From positions 1-64,000 of the forward strand of contig JBAJFG010000059.1 in NCBI GenBank assembly GCA_037903475.1: a stretch of DNA of 64,000 bases, read 5' to 3'. Shown piece by piece: positions 33,701 to 45,632 of this stretch. The first letter of the stretch is position 1. Each line of letters starts with the position of its first letter. Source of the DNA: Ancylostoma caninum. Its lineage: Eukaryota; Nematoda; Chromadorea; Rhabditida; Ancylostomatidae. The notes under the pieces were generated by a model. That model was not told the DNA's origin, did not search any database, and was given only the letters and a program-made list of their open reading frames with translations. Made by a program: the position numbers and the translations under genes.

Positions 33701-36700
33701 CCGTCCATATTAACATGTGAAAAAGGCTATTTTTATCGACGAAACCTCATCTCCGTGATTCTCGTGCTGAATCTTTTTTCTTGAATCACAGTTGGGTGAG
33801 GACCATAGAATGACTTTTCATCGGCCTGCAGGACTGGGTAAGACTGGTAGCACAAACGTGCAAAAATTTTCACCTGAAATTTCGGCTTTCTCTGAGGCAT
33901 GATTGTAGTTGGACATGGATAGCAGGAGATGTGGACGGTTGATGTTCCGGTTTTTTCTCAATTTTGATTAGTAGGAGTTTTGTGCTCTTAGGCAGTGTGG
34001 TTCCCATTCCGCAGTTGTCATCCTTCCTGCTTCGATCTAGTCGATAAAAAAAGTAAAAAAAGGCCATTTTTATCAACTAAACATCACTTCCGTAGTTCCT
34101 GTGCTGAATCTTTTCTACTGATGCTGGAGAGCTGAAACTTCAAGGCAGAGCACAATTTGGTAGTCTCCAATGTATGACTTTTTTTCGGCTTCCAGGGACG
34201 AGCAGGACTGGCGGTACGTATGGACAAAAATGACCTTCCGATATGCAGTGGTCCGTGGTCTAGCAGCAGTATTACTAAAATTAGTATCCGAATTCTCTAC
34301 CACAGCCACGATCCCTCCCCTCTACTCCCCCCCCCCCTCCCCTTCATCCGCCCACCATACGACTCCCGTTGATAGATTATCAAGACACGCTTGACTCTGT
34401 AAGGGCGTCACACGTGCTAGGTGAACCAGCCCACCTCTTCAATGGGTGTTGTGGCAACCGGGGCCTCCTCCTGACTAGAGGGGCCTCGCGGCATGCCTCC
34501 GCTGGTACACCGATTTGGAGCCATCCCAAAATGACGTTCACCGTATATCGCACAGGAGCACTCTTTTTGTTCAACATGGGGAAATTCGTCCTAACCAGTT
34601 CTGGCCAAGTTCCAAGCGGCTTCTATAATATTACAAGCACAGATACATTACAAAGAGAGATACACCTCATTACAATGCGTATTCCTTATGAGCGTGGGGA
34701 TAGAATTTTTCAAATGTTTGGAACTATGGTGTTTGGAACCATGTTTCAGTGGGTGAACAAGGCTGAACCAAACTTCCACCGGCCTGGGTGACCCCGCTGG
34801 CAGATGCCTCGTGGCAGCCGGGGCCTCGTCTCTTCTGCTTTGGAGTGGCCTGGCGAGCGGTTGCCTTGTGGCACAAGGGGCCTGGCCTCCTCCGCTTTAG
34901 AATGGCGCCTATAATGTTGCAGCAGTGGAACGGTGGTTTTTCTGCTGCATATATTGTGCAGCCTGAAAGCTTGTAAACAGTCCCTCACCCCTATGCTGCG
35001 AGACCGCCAGCGAAGGTGATGAAATCACCATCTCGTGCATGCGGGAGGCCAGGAGTGACGTAACCGGCGAGCCCCGAAATGAACATGTCTGAAGCCGCGT
35101 TATTGGAACAATATGTCTAGCCGCTCTAGCCCCCTTACGGCACTTTGTTCAATAGGTACTAAACGGTGTACGCGGCTTCGCTCGGGTGTTCAACTTCTCC
35201 CGGCCATTTAAAGCTGATGCCAACACTTGTTGAACCAAAAAAATCCTTGTTGAATCAAAAAATCCTTTGTTAATCATTTGGTGATCGGCTTAAGTGACCC
35301 GGGTGTAGGTCGTATGGCGCGATTCTTCGGGTGGCACAATAGACAGGCTGAGTCTAGGAGCACTACTAACACCCGATTACGGTCATGCATCGCGGTCTGT
35401 CTGGATTCGCCTGACGGAGCAACTCGTCCACCTTTCCGGCATTAGCCTACGGTGGAAGAGATCGTACAGAGTTACAGATACCTCTACGTAACAAACCCTT
35501 GAAATTAAGTTTCACTTCTAATGCGCTGCACTTTTATATAGAATTGATAGGGTTTTGAATGAACCAATCTTTATATAAATCAACTTCACGTCAGATATTT
35601 AACTTTGATAGGAGTCACTCCTAGCACCCCATAATGTTGAAAAATTTTAGAACGCCTGCAGTTCGGGTGATTCAATCATTCAGCAGTTTGAAGAATCTAC
35701 ATATTAGAAGTATTTGTTCGAATGTTCCAGAAAGCTTCTTATTCTAACAGAGTATTCATTGGGCTTCCATAGAAATTTCCTTGTTTTGACAGTACATTCA
35801 CTTGGGTATTCGGATAAGCTTCATGTTCGAAACTTTCTTTCATCCGTATCCCTAAAAAAACCACTATTACCGCTAGCTCAACGTTCTTCTCCACGGTCGG
35901 ATGATGGCTGAATGGACCAGTTGCTCTGTCAGGCAGATCCAGTCAACCGCGACGCAGGACAGCATGCTGAGTGGTAGGGTGGCGCTCAGACCTCGTCTGC
36001 CCATAGTGCCACCCGAAGAATCGCACCATACGACCGCCCCCAAGTGACCCCTCTTCACCCCTTCCCCCTCCCCTCAGAAAATGGGTGAAGTTGCTCGACT
36101 GTTAAATAAATCCTTCTAAAATGTTTGCCTTATCCATGTTCAGCGTATCGGAAAATCCCAGGCACGTTTTCACCGAACCGTGTGCAAGAATGCCGAAAAA
36201 TCGATAAAACAGATAAATCGATATTCCGCTCAAAATGGTTGCCATATTCGTGTCCAGCGCATTTAGATACACCGATAGACATGTCTTTACCGCCCCGTGG
36301 GCAATAATAGCGAAAACAAAAAAATCAACAAATCAATAATTTGACGCAAATTGTTTATCATATTCGTGTTGAGCATATTGAGGTACCCCAATAGACATGT
36401 CTTTACCACCCGATGGGCAAGAACAGAGGAGAATCAATAGAATCAATAAATCGATAATTTGGTGCAAAATGGTTATCATATTCGTGTTCATCGTATTGAG
36501 GAGCCTCAATAGGCATGTTCTCGCCACTCCCTAGGGAAAAACAGCGAAAAATCAATAAAATCGATATAATCGATAAACCAAGGTTGAGAGAAACTGTTGA
36601 CAAGAAAGGCGTAAGACAGCTCTGCGATGGTCTCCAAATTTTCTTCTCTATAACGGTGCTCATCTTTCACCATCCTGCGTCATTGTTTTCCTTTTCAAAC

Positions 36701-39700
36701 GTTCTAGAGGTCATTCAATTTCTTTCAAAACTATTGTCATCCGATAATGATCGATGAGCACTTTTTGGTGGGTCATCAAACGTCAGACGTCCATCATACT
36801 ATACATTTGTACATATGGTATCTATAGGGTGCTGCAAAAGTCTTTGGACGAGTACAATCGCTCCCTAAAAAGAAGAGCAACCTCTAAAAGTAATGGTCAT
36901 TTTTTGTTTATAACTAAGTTGTACACATAAATGTTATTTCTATTATTAAGGTTTGCTCCTCTCCTAGGTACGTATACTTTAGAAAGTCCAGGTGAGAAGT
37001 GGGGCGCGGGTAGTGGAAATAGTTTTCCCCTCATCACTTCTCTATCTACTTGCGAAGAGATCCCCAATTTCCGTGGGAGTCAGTAGAAGCCTTCTACTAT
37101 GGAACCTACAAAAATCTCTACAAAATTAGGAAAATAGATAGGTTCATTGTCAGCTTCGATTTTGGCAGCAAAATTTTCGCCAACAAACACGGAAATCGCG
37201 CTACCATAGCTATTTTCAGTATATTCCCGTCCTTCAGTGTCGCTTCAGGCATCATTCAAACTACACTGTGAGGCTACCAGCTTCTGAACAGTATCTATGA
37301 AAAGAGTTAGTTCCCCAGCGGCATTCTGGATCTCGACCGTTACCGATATTGCGGTTCGTTGGTTGTCTAACTGGTCGCTAATAAGTGTGTGGGCCGGTCC
37401 CACGGTATCTAAGTAATGGAATTAGATGCAAAACATTTATACGAGCCGTTCTAATTTGTAGTATGGCAAAAGAGCTCATCCTATGGGCAGATTTGAAATT
37501 CCCTGTGTTAAGTACGTACTCGATGTATGTAACTGCCGTAGTGATTACCAAGCACGCTACTGTGCGAGAAGAAGGGGTAACCAATGCTTTGGAGTCCCCT
37601 GTTCCATGCAGGATTTCGAAGCAGACCTTTTCTAGAAGTGAGGAAAAAACGGAACCATTTCATCGTTTCTTCGAATGATCTCTTCCTTCTGCTTCTCCTT
37701 ATGAGTACAATTTTGTTCGATGCTCTTTCTGTTTTTGAGAGATTCGGAATTCGCTCTAGTGTTGAAGCCGATATCCCACGTTTTATTCGTATATTGGAGT
37801 TTCTGAAGCTCGACAGAATAAAGTTTCGTTGGATCTTTCGAAAAACTACTTTGCTCGATAAGTTATATCCACTCAATGTTATAAGCACTTCTTATTCCAC
37901 GATATGAGCTAGAAAAGTTAGATTGTATTATGAAAACAGACTAAAGACTAAAGAAAAGACTCAGCAGTACAAGCTTACTTGCTCTGTCCGGATGACCCTC
38001 TAAAATCTTCATTCCTTGCGGTTTTCCTACTTTGCTGGTGGTTGTATAGTAATGTACGAATGATGCATTCAGTTGATTACTGAAATGGTGAACGGTCTTG
38101 GAGCGCAACTTGGAGCCTGGGAGAAGTTCGAAAGTCCGAAGGCTGGTGTCATCTCCTATTTCCACAAGGCTTTCTATAAGTACGTCAATTTTGCCAACAT
38201 CCTCAAAAGTATGATTTTCACAAATTAACACCTAACGATGCATTCCAGAACTTTCATTGACAGCGAAATGAAAGATCATGCACTTGATGTCCTGAAGCAG
38301 CATCCTGGATTCCGCGTTTGGGTTTGTGTTTTGTGTCAGTAGTTAGTTTCCTGAGTGGAGTACAGCTCACTCGACATTTATTGGCTCAGAAAAAGAACCC
38401 AAATCATTGCGGAAAGCTTCGCCATTACGAAAAGGCAGTTGCGGGAAATTTGAATAAAATTCGTGCGAAGTTACAGATTGCTGGAAGCTTTATGAAGGAC
38501 ACCCATTTCCGACAGTCTTCAAGAGAAAATCACAGGCATTAATCATAGCACTGAAAAATAATTAACTTGATTACAAGCTGCATAAAGGAATTGCAGCACG
38601 TTTGTGGAACAATTGATTTCTATGTTCTATTTCAGATTACTGGATATTCCCTTGGCGGATCTCTGGCATCAATGGCTTCTTTGTACTTGACAAAGAAAAA
38701 ACTTGTAGAGGGCAATCAGGTATAAGTACTCCATACATATTTTCATTTAGCTAGATACGTGACGGTAGCAGACGCAGGGGAGGGGGGGGGAGTAGAGGCA
38801 TCCGATTTTGAAAATTACTTTACAAAACAAATAAAAATCTTGTATAGCCCTATTTTCATTATTTAGTTTTGACATTGTTTTCTTAAATATTTGTTATTGA
38901 TTGTTTGATATTTTGTTTGATATTTGAATTAATATTCTTGTCATCTGTACTTTCCGTGCGGGTCGCCAAAGCGGTGGAGACCCCAATTCTTCCCAAGCAC
39001 ACCCCCCACCTCTCCCCGTCTACTTTCTCCTTCCGTCACTTTTGCCTGTGCGTTTTCCGGACTGTTACCTAGGCTTTCATCACCAGATAACAGTCCAGGT
39101 GCGACAAAAAAAGTGACTCCGGTTCACACATTTCCTTCATGAGACAGCCGTCATTCATTTAAAAATCACGGGATAAACATTTGTAGGGTGTGGGTCATGA
39201 TGAGGCAAAATGGGGCGGCGTCTTCCCGCCCTTCGGCGTCGACTCGTCCCCACTCACATTTAAATTTGCATGGTCAACTATGGCGAAATCGCGCGCGAAT
39301 TAGTGCGAGTAGGTCCTGAAGGGTGGGGCGGGGGTTCGAATGAACCAATCGCAGACACATTGCCCACCCTCTTTTGCCTCATCATGACCCGCACCCACAT
39401 TTGTACCATGTAATCTAGAGCGTTTTTTTTTTGTTGTAATGTTTTATTAATGGTTTGCATTATGAGGTCTTTGAAATCCAGGCATGAGTCGGAAGCTTGA
39501 GCTGATATCAAAATATATGGAGTAAGCAGACTGCTGAATGTCAAACTCTTTTACTGAGGATTGTTATCGCTATCACGAACACCTAAGTGCAATATTTCTA
39601 TCCTTTATGATGCTCTGCTCGGCATCTTCATGAAAACGTTATTAGTGATCGGAATGAACTAAATGTACGGCTTCTTCTAAATAACTTTCGTTTCGTATTC

Positions 39701-42700
39701 ATCTGTCGATGTTATCATATAATGTGACATAATATATTTCTAGCATTACCCCTTCAGTAGCGTTCGACCACTCTGACCTCATTCTCAGGTTGCCCACAGA
39801 GTTGCTTGCGTGCGGTGCTTCAGTGCGTTTGAGGAGTTGTGGACGAAAACCTGGACGTGACGCAGCTACCGCCGCGTTTACTTCCAATTCCTTGTTCAAA
39901 AACGCTGACCGCGGCAATGTGATGAAGCGCGATGGCGCCGTTCCGCTCTGAACCGTACCCGTGTTTCGTACCCCGGTGCGCCCACCATTGTCCCACGGTG
40001 GACCTCCAACCGACGGTTGGTCCACCGTTATCCCCCGGTTATCCCCTAGTTATACCACTGTTAAAGGATCCATCCCCACTTATGACATCTTTAGCCCACC
40101 ATTGTTATCAATTCCACGGTGGACCCACCGTTTCCCCACGGTGACCCTCCAAACTTGTCCACCCTATGGTGGAGCCTCCAATTAACCACCCTTTTCCCAC
40201 TGTTAGCTCACCTTTTCTCCATCCCCACTGTGGAACAACCATTTGCCCACCGTTTGCCCACTGTTGTCCCAACCATCCCTCTTCCCTACTTTTCCCTCCA
40301 TTTGTCCACTAATGACCGACGTCTTGCCCACGTTTAGCCCACGCTCAGTCCATTTTCACGGAGGAACATTTTGTGATTTTCATCAATTTTCTTGAGAGAT
40401 TGTTGTAATCAGTGATTAAACATCGCTGTAAACACCCAGGCAATGGTATAACCAGTCGTGCAAAACTTTTCAGTACCGTGAGTAATATTTGAAATTTTAC
40501 TCGAAGAATACCACTTCAGTCACCATATAAATGTTGTGGATCATGTCAGTTTGGGTCACCGTATACGTCTCATAAAAGCTCTGTCAGGACGGTCCTTCTG
40601 ATCACGTAACTAGGCAATTTTTCTGTCTAAAGTGGATTTTTCTCGCATTAACTCGAAATATAAACCTGGTCAGAGTACGTAGCTCTGCGATGGGGCGCCC
40701 CTTTTAGACAACATTTTGAAAGAGTGAAGGAGAAGAACAGAGTTGGATATGCATGAATATAACACCGACTGTTGGGCAGTAGGCCAGGATGCCCTTGCGA
40801 GGACATGGAATGCCTCACTTGCATGGGATGGCCGATCCCACGGAGCACCATCCACGATCTGCCCCGAAGTCCCCGCTTTTCCCTGGAGCTGCTCCGATTT
40901 GTTCCTAAAATAAGCCTGGAATTTCCCGGTTTTACCATGGAAGCCCCCGAGTTCCCCAACGAAAATCCCCAGGTTCCGCCACGGAAACCCCCCGATTAGC
41001 CCACTAATAGCCCACAGTGGCCCCACCATTATCCCATGGCTGATATTCGGCATGTTAACCATAGAATAACGGTGTGCCCACGGTGGTGCGAAAGTTCAGA
41101 GTAAACGCAAACGCGTGCGGTCAAAAGCGTCACGACGACGGCGACGTCCGTCGATTCACTCGAACGCAGATGCTTTATGATCGTACTCTAAAAACACAGC
41201 TTCTGCTGGCCATAGTCTGCTCCGGTGAGTTCACTACCTGGCGATCCGGGAAGCCAAAACTCGCCATAGTTTTTGACTAATAAACCTGTCAGAATGTAGA
41301 AGTGTGTCATGACTCGGTGTGTCAAGAGTCCAAGCTAGGCAAAATTACAAAAATGAAGTTTTGAAAAACTAGCATTGCTGTCTTAAGCTTGGAAATAGGG
41401 TACCCGTGTTGTTCTAGGTCCCAAACACAATGGTACGGGAGAAAAAATCTTATGGTCTGTGGAAAAGCCAGTGGTGGAAAAGTTAGAGGTGTCCTACAAT
41501 TATGAAACGCACTCTGGCTTCCTGGGCTGTATTCAGACACGAAGGCTGGGGGATGGTTTCACAGAGAGGTTACGCGCGCCTCCATGGTGTTGACAGTGAC
41601 GTTTTCCTTTTGTTGGACGCGACTTCGCGCCGGCTGCGTTGTACCTCCCAGTTCCTTCAATGCAGGTTTTTTGGCCGGAGAAACTTGCGTTTGGTTCGCG
41701 ATTAGCCCTCTGTCTGCCACCTGGACACGCGCCACATAGTTGTCAAACGAACTTACGTCTTTCTATTGGAAAGTTGAATTGGAGACGAGGCTGCGATAGT
41801 GACACAAGAGCACACAATATTTTTATTTCAAATGGGCTCTGCCCACTCCATTTGTTTTGGGTCGCCTCTTGTAGAGCAAGGTGAGCTTTTCTCGAACATG
41901 CGCAAATGACTCGAAGCGCTAAGGTGGCTCTTTGACTACGATGACAGATAAAATAAAGAAAGTATGGAATGAGTTTTTCTCCTCCACCGAGTTCCTATTT
42001 GTACGGACGACTCACCTCGAAGTAATCATCGTGTTGCAGATACGTTCGCGAGCGGATCAATTCCGACAGTTCAAATTCTTAGTTGGAAGGCTACCTGTGG
42101 GCGGTTTTCAGTGGTTCGCACGCAACCTTTGTACTGGGTCCGCAATTGCACGGATGATCACTCTTTTGCAAATGCATTATCATGCCCTGAAACTTAGTAA
42201 AGTTGAGCCAATTAGAAAATATATGAGAAAGCTTTTGTAAACCTAGGAATATACTTCCAAATGAATGCCTGCACTAGGCTCGTCTCCTGAAAACGGAGAC
42301 GATACAAATAAATCTTGAAGGTGGAGTAAACTTATTTGGAGACCATAAAGGGGTTCATCTAACCATGACCCTCAAATCAGAATTCTGTCACTAATTCAAG
42401 ATTCTATCTAAACGATATCAGGTCCGTCTCGTCACATTTGGTGATTTCAGGTCCGTCTCGTCACATTTGGTGAACCAAGGACAGGGAACGTTGCATTTGC
42501 GAGAGAGATTGAGGAAAACATTCAATTCCGCTACCGTGTAGTAAAGAAAAATGATTTCGTGGGTTCTCTTTTGTTCTTGAAGTAAATCATACTTGCAATG
42601 AAAAAAAAGGACACGAAGGACCCCCTCCAACTTTCACCGGATGTATATTAGGTTACAAGACAAACTTGCGTTTCGTATCAAATTTGTGAAAAAAAAAAGA

Positions 42701-43188
42701 ATTGTCGTTTTTTTTTGCATGCTGGTGTTCGTTGGTTTAGGCGAAGAAAGGAATCTACTACGGACATAATTGCGGTAAATTCATAATCTGATGACATTTA
42801 GACTAGCTTGTGTTTTACGGCCCACTCTCACAACTCTTTCCAAGTAATAATATTCGAATATTCAGGTTACAAGTATCCCGAGGTCAGTCGATCCCACAAC
42901 TTCGCTGGTGACAGCCACATTATTTGAAAGACAACCACTGTTCTACCGGTATTTGGTGCACTACAATAATGATATGGAGAGGGGCGACGATTTCTCCGTA
43001 CGATTTCTCCGTAGCCCGTGTCCGTGTGCATGCTTGATTGTGGGATTTTACAGGTCTGTGAGCTTTCCGACGACTTCGGCTGCCGCAACACAAATCTCGC
43101 TTATGATCTCAGCGACCATCAAAACTATTTTGATCTTGATGCCGATCAGTTCATCAACGATGGCTGTCCTCGCGACCAGTTGTTATAA
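27771..43188 (+). CDS. Secreted class-3 lipase gene with TE-filled introns
   Basis: Exons located: 27771-27949, 28394-28487, 30756-30879, 38073-38179, 38249-38321, 38636-38719, 42451-42558, 42866-42997, 43054-43188. Phases agree except between 28487 and 30756, where one exon ending in phase 2 was not found; about 344 residues are placed. ATG at 27771 begins a hydrophobic leader (MIVPILLFAFFTTVW), then a Cys-rich module (CKEATNCHSCAES, CRWCVDAKLCVGPLGC). The alpha/beta-hydrolase core follows: VVFRDTAS (families usually have FRGT), GYSLGG nucleophile elbow with the catalytic Ser, VRLVTFGEPRTGN, NDFVTSIP with the Asp, and SDHQNYF with the His. It should hydrolyse acylglycerols outside the cell or in a lysosome-like compartment. 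Introns of 54-70 nt occur beside multi-kb introns carrying insertions. Confidence 0.85.
28068..28326. mobile_element. MITE in lipase intron 1
   Basis: The ends CAGTGGACG and the inverted right end agree over about 50 bp (CAATG-CG-TGGCCCAT, GCGGCCTCG-GAAGGACGC) with about eight mismatches. TA flanks both sides (28066-28067, 28327-28328). 259 bp, GC-rich, non-coding; Tc1-like termini. Confidence 0.85.
28827..29124. mobile_element. GC-rich MITE with palindromic ends, lipase intron
   Basis: About 46-bp imperfect inverted ends. Each end itself starts with a palindrome (AGTCCTCGAGGACT on the left, ACTCTTCGAGGAGT on the right) followed by GTAGCACCC or its equivalent. The interior is strongly GC-rich with repeated GGCGGCCGCC-like blocks. 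Non-coding, about 300 bp; exact ends uncertain by a few bases. Confidence 0.75.
29323..30411. mobile_element. TTAA-flanked element, copy B, in lipase intron
   Basis: Same ends as copy A: AGGCAGCACCCAC at 29323 and GTGGGTGCTGCCT ending at 30411, with TTAA at 29319-29322 and 30412-30415. AAAGGCAGCGT recurs internally near 29900 and 30211. 1089 bp without a recognisable transposase. Confidence 0.8.
30936..31490 (+). repeat. Degenerate minisatellite, about 60-bp unit
   Basis: Eight or so worn units share TATTCTGGCGT, TCCTCACA, GGGCC and CCGTCGGTGGACC blocks. It lies in the large lipase intron and creates spurious long open frames. Confidence 0.7.
31592..32731. mobile_element. hAT element with intact 8-bp target duplication
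   Basis: CAGGGATGTGCGTAA at the left and CAGGGGTGTGCGTAA (reverse complement of the right end) are hAT-type TIRs. CACACGAT is duplicated exactly at 31584-31591 and 32732-32739. Many CGTAAATCGTAAATCGTAA blocks sit just inside both ends, a common subterminal binding-site pattern for hAT. A minus-strand remnant near 31700-32130 may be the acidic C-terminal end of a transposase. A short tandem repeat (ACCACGCACTGCAGAG, three copies, 32191-32260) lies inside. Not autonomous as read. Confidence 0.92.
33160..34230 (+). repeat. Long-unit tandem repeat, 337-364 bp
   Basis: GGCTATTTTTATCGAC recurs at 33361, 33725 and 34062, each followed by AAACCTCA-or-AAACATCA, CTCCGT or TTCCGT, TGCTGAATCTTT and ACAGTTGGGTG-like blocks. 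A partial unit precedes at about 33160. Copies are diverged. Located in the lipase intron. Confidence 0.75.
35157..35182 (-). mobile_element. Helitron-type 3' terminus (worn)
   Basis: Read on the minus strand: a short GC hairpin (CCCGAGCGAAGCCGCG), about 10 nt, then TTAG in place of the usual CTRR. The same segment occurs at 62856-62881 with a correct CTAG. The element would extend to the right, over the inverted repeat and the satellite below. Confidence 0.6.
35293..36052. repeat. Inverted repeat with about 145-bp arms
   Basis: 35293-35440 and 35905-36052 are diverged reverse complements. They share GTCGTATGG-GCGATTCTTC, GGGTGGCAC, GTCTG-CTGGATTCGCCTGA (approximately) and GAGCAACT blocks. 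About 460 bp separate the arms. Confidence 0.7.
36130..36560 (+). repeat. 117-bp satellite, four units
   Basis: Units share TTCGTGTTCAGCGTATTG, then CCCAATAGACATGTCTTTAC, GCCCCGTGGGCAA and a run of AAATCGATAA blocks. Spacing is 113-118 bp. The same satellite fills 63230-64000. Confidence 0.85.
39186..39396. mobile_element. Mutator-like MITE with perfect 9-bp duplication
   Basis: The TIRs begin GGGTGTGGGTCATGATGAGG on the left and GGGTGCGGGTCATGATGAGG on the right (inverted). ACATTTGTA is duplicated exactly at 39177-39185 and 39397-39405. 211 bp, non-coding. A 9-bp duplication fits the Mutator/MULE group. Lies in a lipase intron. Confidence 0.9.
39955..40340 (+). repeat. Degenerate CCACGGTGGACC-type minisatellite
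   Basis: Irregular repetition of CCCACCATTGTCCCACGGTG-like blocks. A related tract lies at about 40830-41060. Located in a lipase intron. Confidence 0.6.
42418..42473 (+). repeat. 29-bp tandem duplication of a lipase 3' splice site
   Basis: TCAGGTCCGTCTCGTCACAT and the following 7 bases occur at 42418-42444 and again, identical, at 42447-42473. Both copies carry AG|GTCCGT. Only the second acceptor (exon from 42451) keeps the lipase frame; using the first adds 29 nt and leads to a stop. Confidence 0.9.
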
Positions 43189-43199
43189 GCGCTACTAAT

Positions 43200-44750
43200 T
43201 TATCATAGTCTTTTCCTCGACTTTTTTAAAAGTGATTTTCTTGGTAAATGGCTTGTCTCAGAGCGTATTCACTCCAACTTCACCAGTGCATATAACGAAC
43301 ATGTTACTCCGTCTGATAATGACAAGCTGAAAGCAGGCGGCTAAGTAAACCGATCAAGAAAAAATCCTGATGATATAAAGGCATGCCTAGCGCAGGGTAC
43401 AGACGGTGCTTCCGCCTTGCTGGTTTTGCTAAGAAAAGCACAAAAGCGGTTTTTTCTCGTGCTCATGCTTGATCGCTTTAACCAATGGCTCAGTGATGCA
43501 CTCCAACTTCAAATGGAAGGCAAACCAAAAAGCGGCAACAGGGGAATCGGGACCATGATTGGAAGTCAGATTTAGAAATTTGAAACTGGGAAGCCTCAAA
43601 AACACCGGAATATCGAGAGTTTCCGGAGTCGCTAGTCCGGTTGTACGAAAACTCGAATGTGTGGAGATATATGAGGGGGCTCAGAACTGATGGGAATAAT
43701 GCATTTCATGTACCAATCATGTTCATGGGAAGCAGAATCAATTGAAAATCAAAATATAAACAGAAAACCAAGGGCCAGCTAAACAAAGAATAAGTGCATG
43801 ATCAAACTTTGGATCGGTTTCGAGGCCCGTTCGTCTTTAATCCAGAGCATGGTAGTCAGTACAAATGATAAACTTGCCAGCCGAAGATGGGGTTATCACT
43901 AATATTCTTTATTGGCCAACGTTTTGGCGGCTTCACCTTCGTCAGTGCCAGAAAACGATCTATGAAAGTAGCCACAAAAAAGTCTCATCTGTCAGATGCC
44001 AGAACAAGGCCAAACTCCAAAATCGCCAGACCCCTTTGAAAGTTGAAATTTCACCTTTGCAAGCCCACCGAGCGGTGGTGCTTTCAATGACGAACGAACG
44101 CGTTAGACTTGTGTGTAGAGTGAAGTTTTCTGCCACAAGTCATGTTTTTCTGTATGTTTCCGCCCCTACGGGACGCTAGAAAGTGTGGGTGGGGCAGCCA
44201 CTTGAGGTTCACATTTAAAAAAAAATGAGTGTGAACATAGAACTGAGCGCTTTTTCTGAAGCTGCACTGTTTCTTTTCTACCGACGAATTTCATGCGATG
44301 TATAGTTCCATGTAGTTGGAAGGCTCCCTCTACTTCTCACGTGGAAGTATCAAGTTACTCATTAGAGTGTTTTCTGATAACTACTCAACAACAAAAAAAA
44401 ACAGTATTTCTGAGACTTCCTAATGTATAGAATGTACGGAAGTGGTAGCCACTTGATATCCACGTGAAAGCATTGGGGTAAGGACGTAAGTTCGCGCGCT
44501 TTAATCAGGTACAGTTTCTTCCTTCCATTCTAAAATATCCAGTACAGTAGCTCCGGCATAACAAACCTCTTCTATTACTCAATTTTCTGCTCAAAAGCTC
44601 AAGTTACTTAGGAATTTGAATTCAGGAAAGACGTATCGTGCCCACAAAAAAGCATTTCCATCACCAGCCTTTCCTTCTGTGTTAGGCTTTGATCGCTTTT
44701 GGTTTAAAGCGGTCAAACCCGGTCGAGCAACACGTGCTGTGTATGTTTAT
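43200..44750. other. No supportable gene
   Basis: Sequence downstream of the lipase stop. A weak inverted repeat (CACGTGGAAGTATCAAGT near 44337 against 44450-44468) is the only structure noticed. Confidence 0.4.
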
Positions 44751-45049
44751 GTGGGTTCGCTTTGACAGTGAGTTTGTCGCGACGGTTGCTCTCCCGGCTG
44801 CTTGAACACGACGCACAGTCGGTCAAACAGTTAACCCAAAACCGATTCGGCTTCTTTAACAAGTTTTATCTTCTGTTTTCTTCCTTAGTTGTCCCAATAG
44901 CTAAGAAAGTACAACATAAGAGGAAACAAGCGATAAAACATGACGAAAACACCGGATTGATGGTGGATCACTGTTTGACCGACCGCGTTGTGTGTCCCAA
45001 TGTCAGTAAAGCCGCTGTCGTGGAAAACGCACTGTCGAGACGAGTGGAC
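44751..45049. mobile_element. MITE, diverged copy of 53765-54062
   Basis: Starts GTGGGTTCGCTTTGACAG, ends with the inverse of GTCCACTCGTCTCGACAG, and is 299 bp against 298 bp for the cleaner copy. Shared interior blocks include GGTCAAACAGTT, CGGCTTCTTT and GACCGACCGCG. Confidence 0.75.
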
Positions 45050-45632
45050 TGTATGTACATACAAGATAGAATTCAAGCGAAAACCACAAAACAAAAGGTT
45101 TCCACATTCCCTAACAATGTATTTGATTTTGCACATGCCCCACATGAGATACTCAGTACCTTTATTAAAAAAAGGAATTTCAAAAAGAAGTTCTCTAAAA
45201 TAGTAGCTGTTTTCCCTAGCTTTCCTCTCCACATCCCAAACTCACTTTGAAATCCACGCACAGCCAAAGAGTGGTGCTTTCAAGATAAGGGACTGTACAA
45301 CGTACGTCTACAGTTAGTGTCGATAGCGGTGCGTTTTTTGAAGAAGCACGCGGCGCTTCCGCTCCGCTCGCATTAGGGAACATCAAATATGATGAAAAGC
45401 TATTAAGAAATGGTCCTGATGGGCCACTATGAGGAAGGGCGACTTTAGCGCAAGCCTTGCCTCGTGCTTCTTGTGTCCACGGAAAAGGCACTGCAATGAT
45501 GCTTACTGAGCACCAGCACATCTGAAACATGCGTGAATTGAAGATAATGATTTCCATGAGCAACAAGGATGAAAAGGTTCAAAACTATTCGCTACACACG
45601 AAACACAAGCGGTCGTAAACCTTTATTCAGTT

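Noticed and set aside
36130..36560. Regular repeats that could suggest a CRISPR array
   Set aside because: Units are adjacent and diverged with no unique spacers, in an animal-type genome; it is a satellite.
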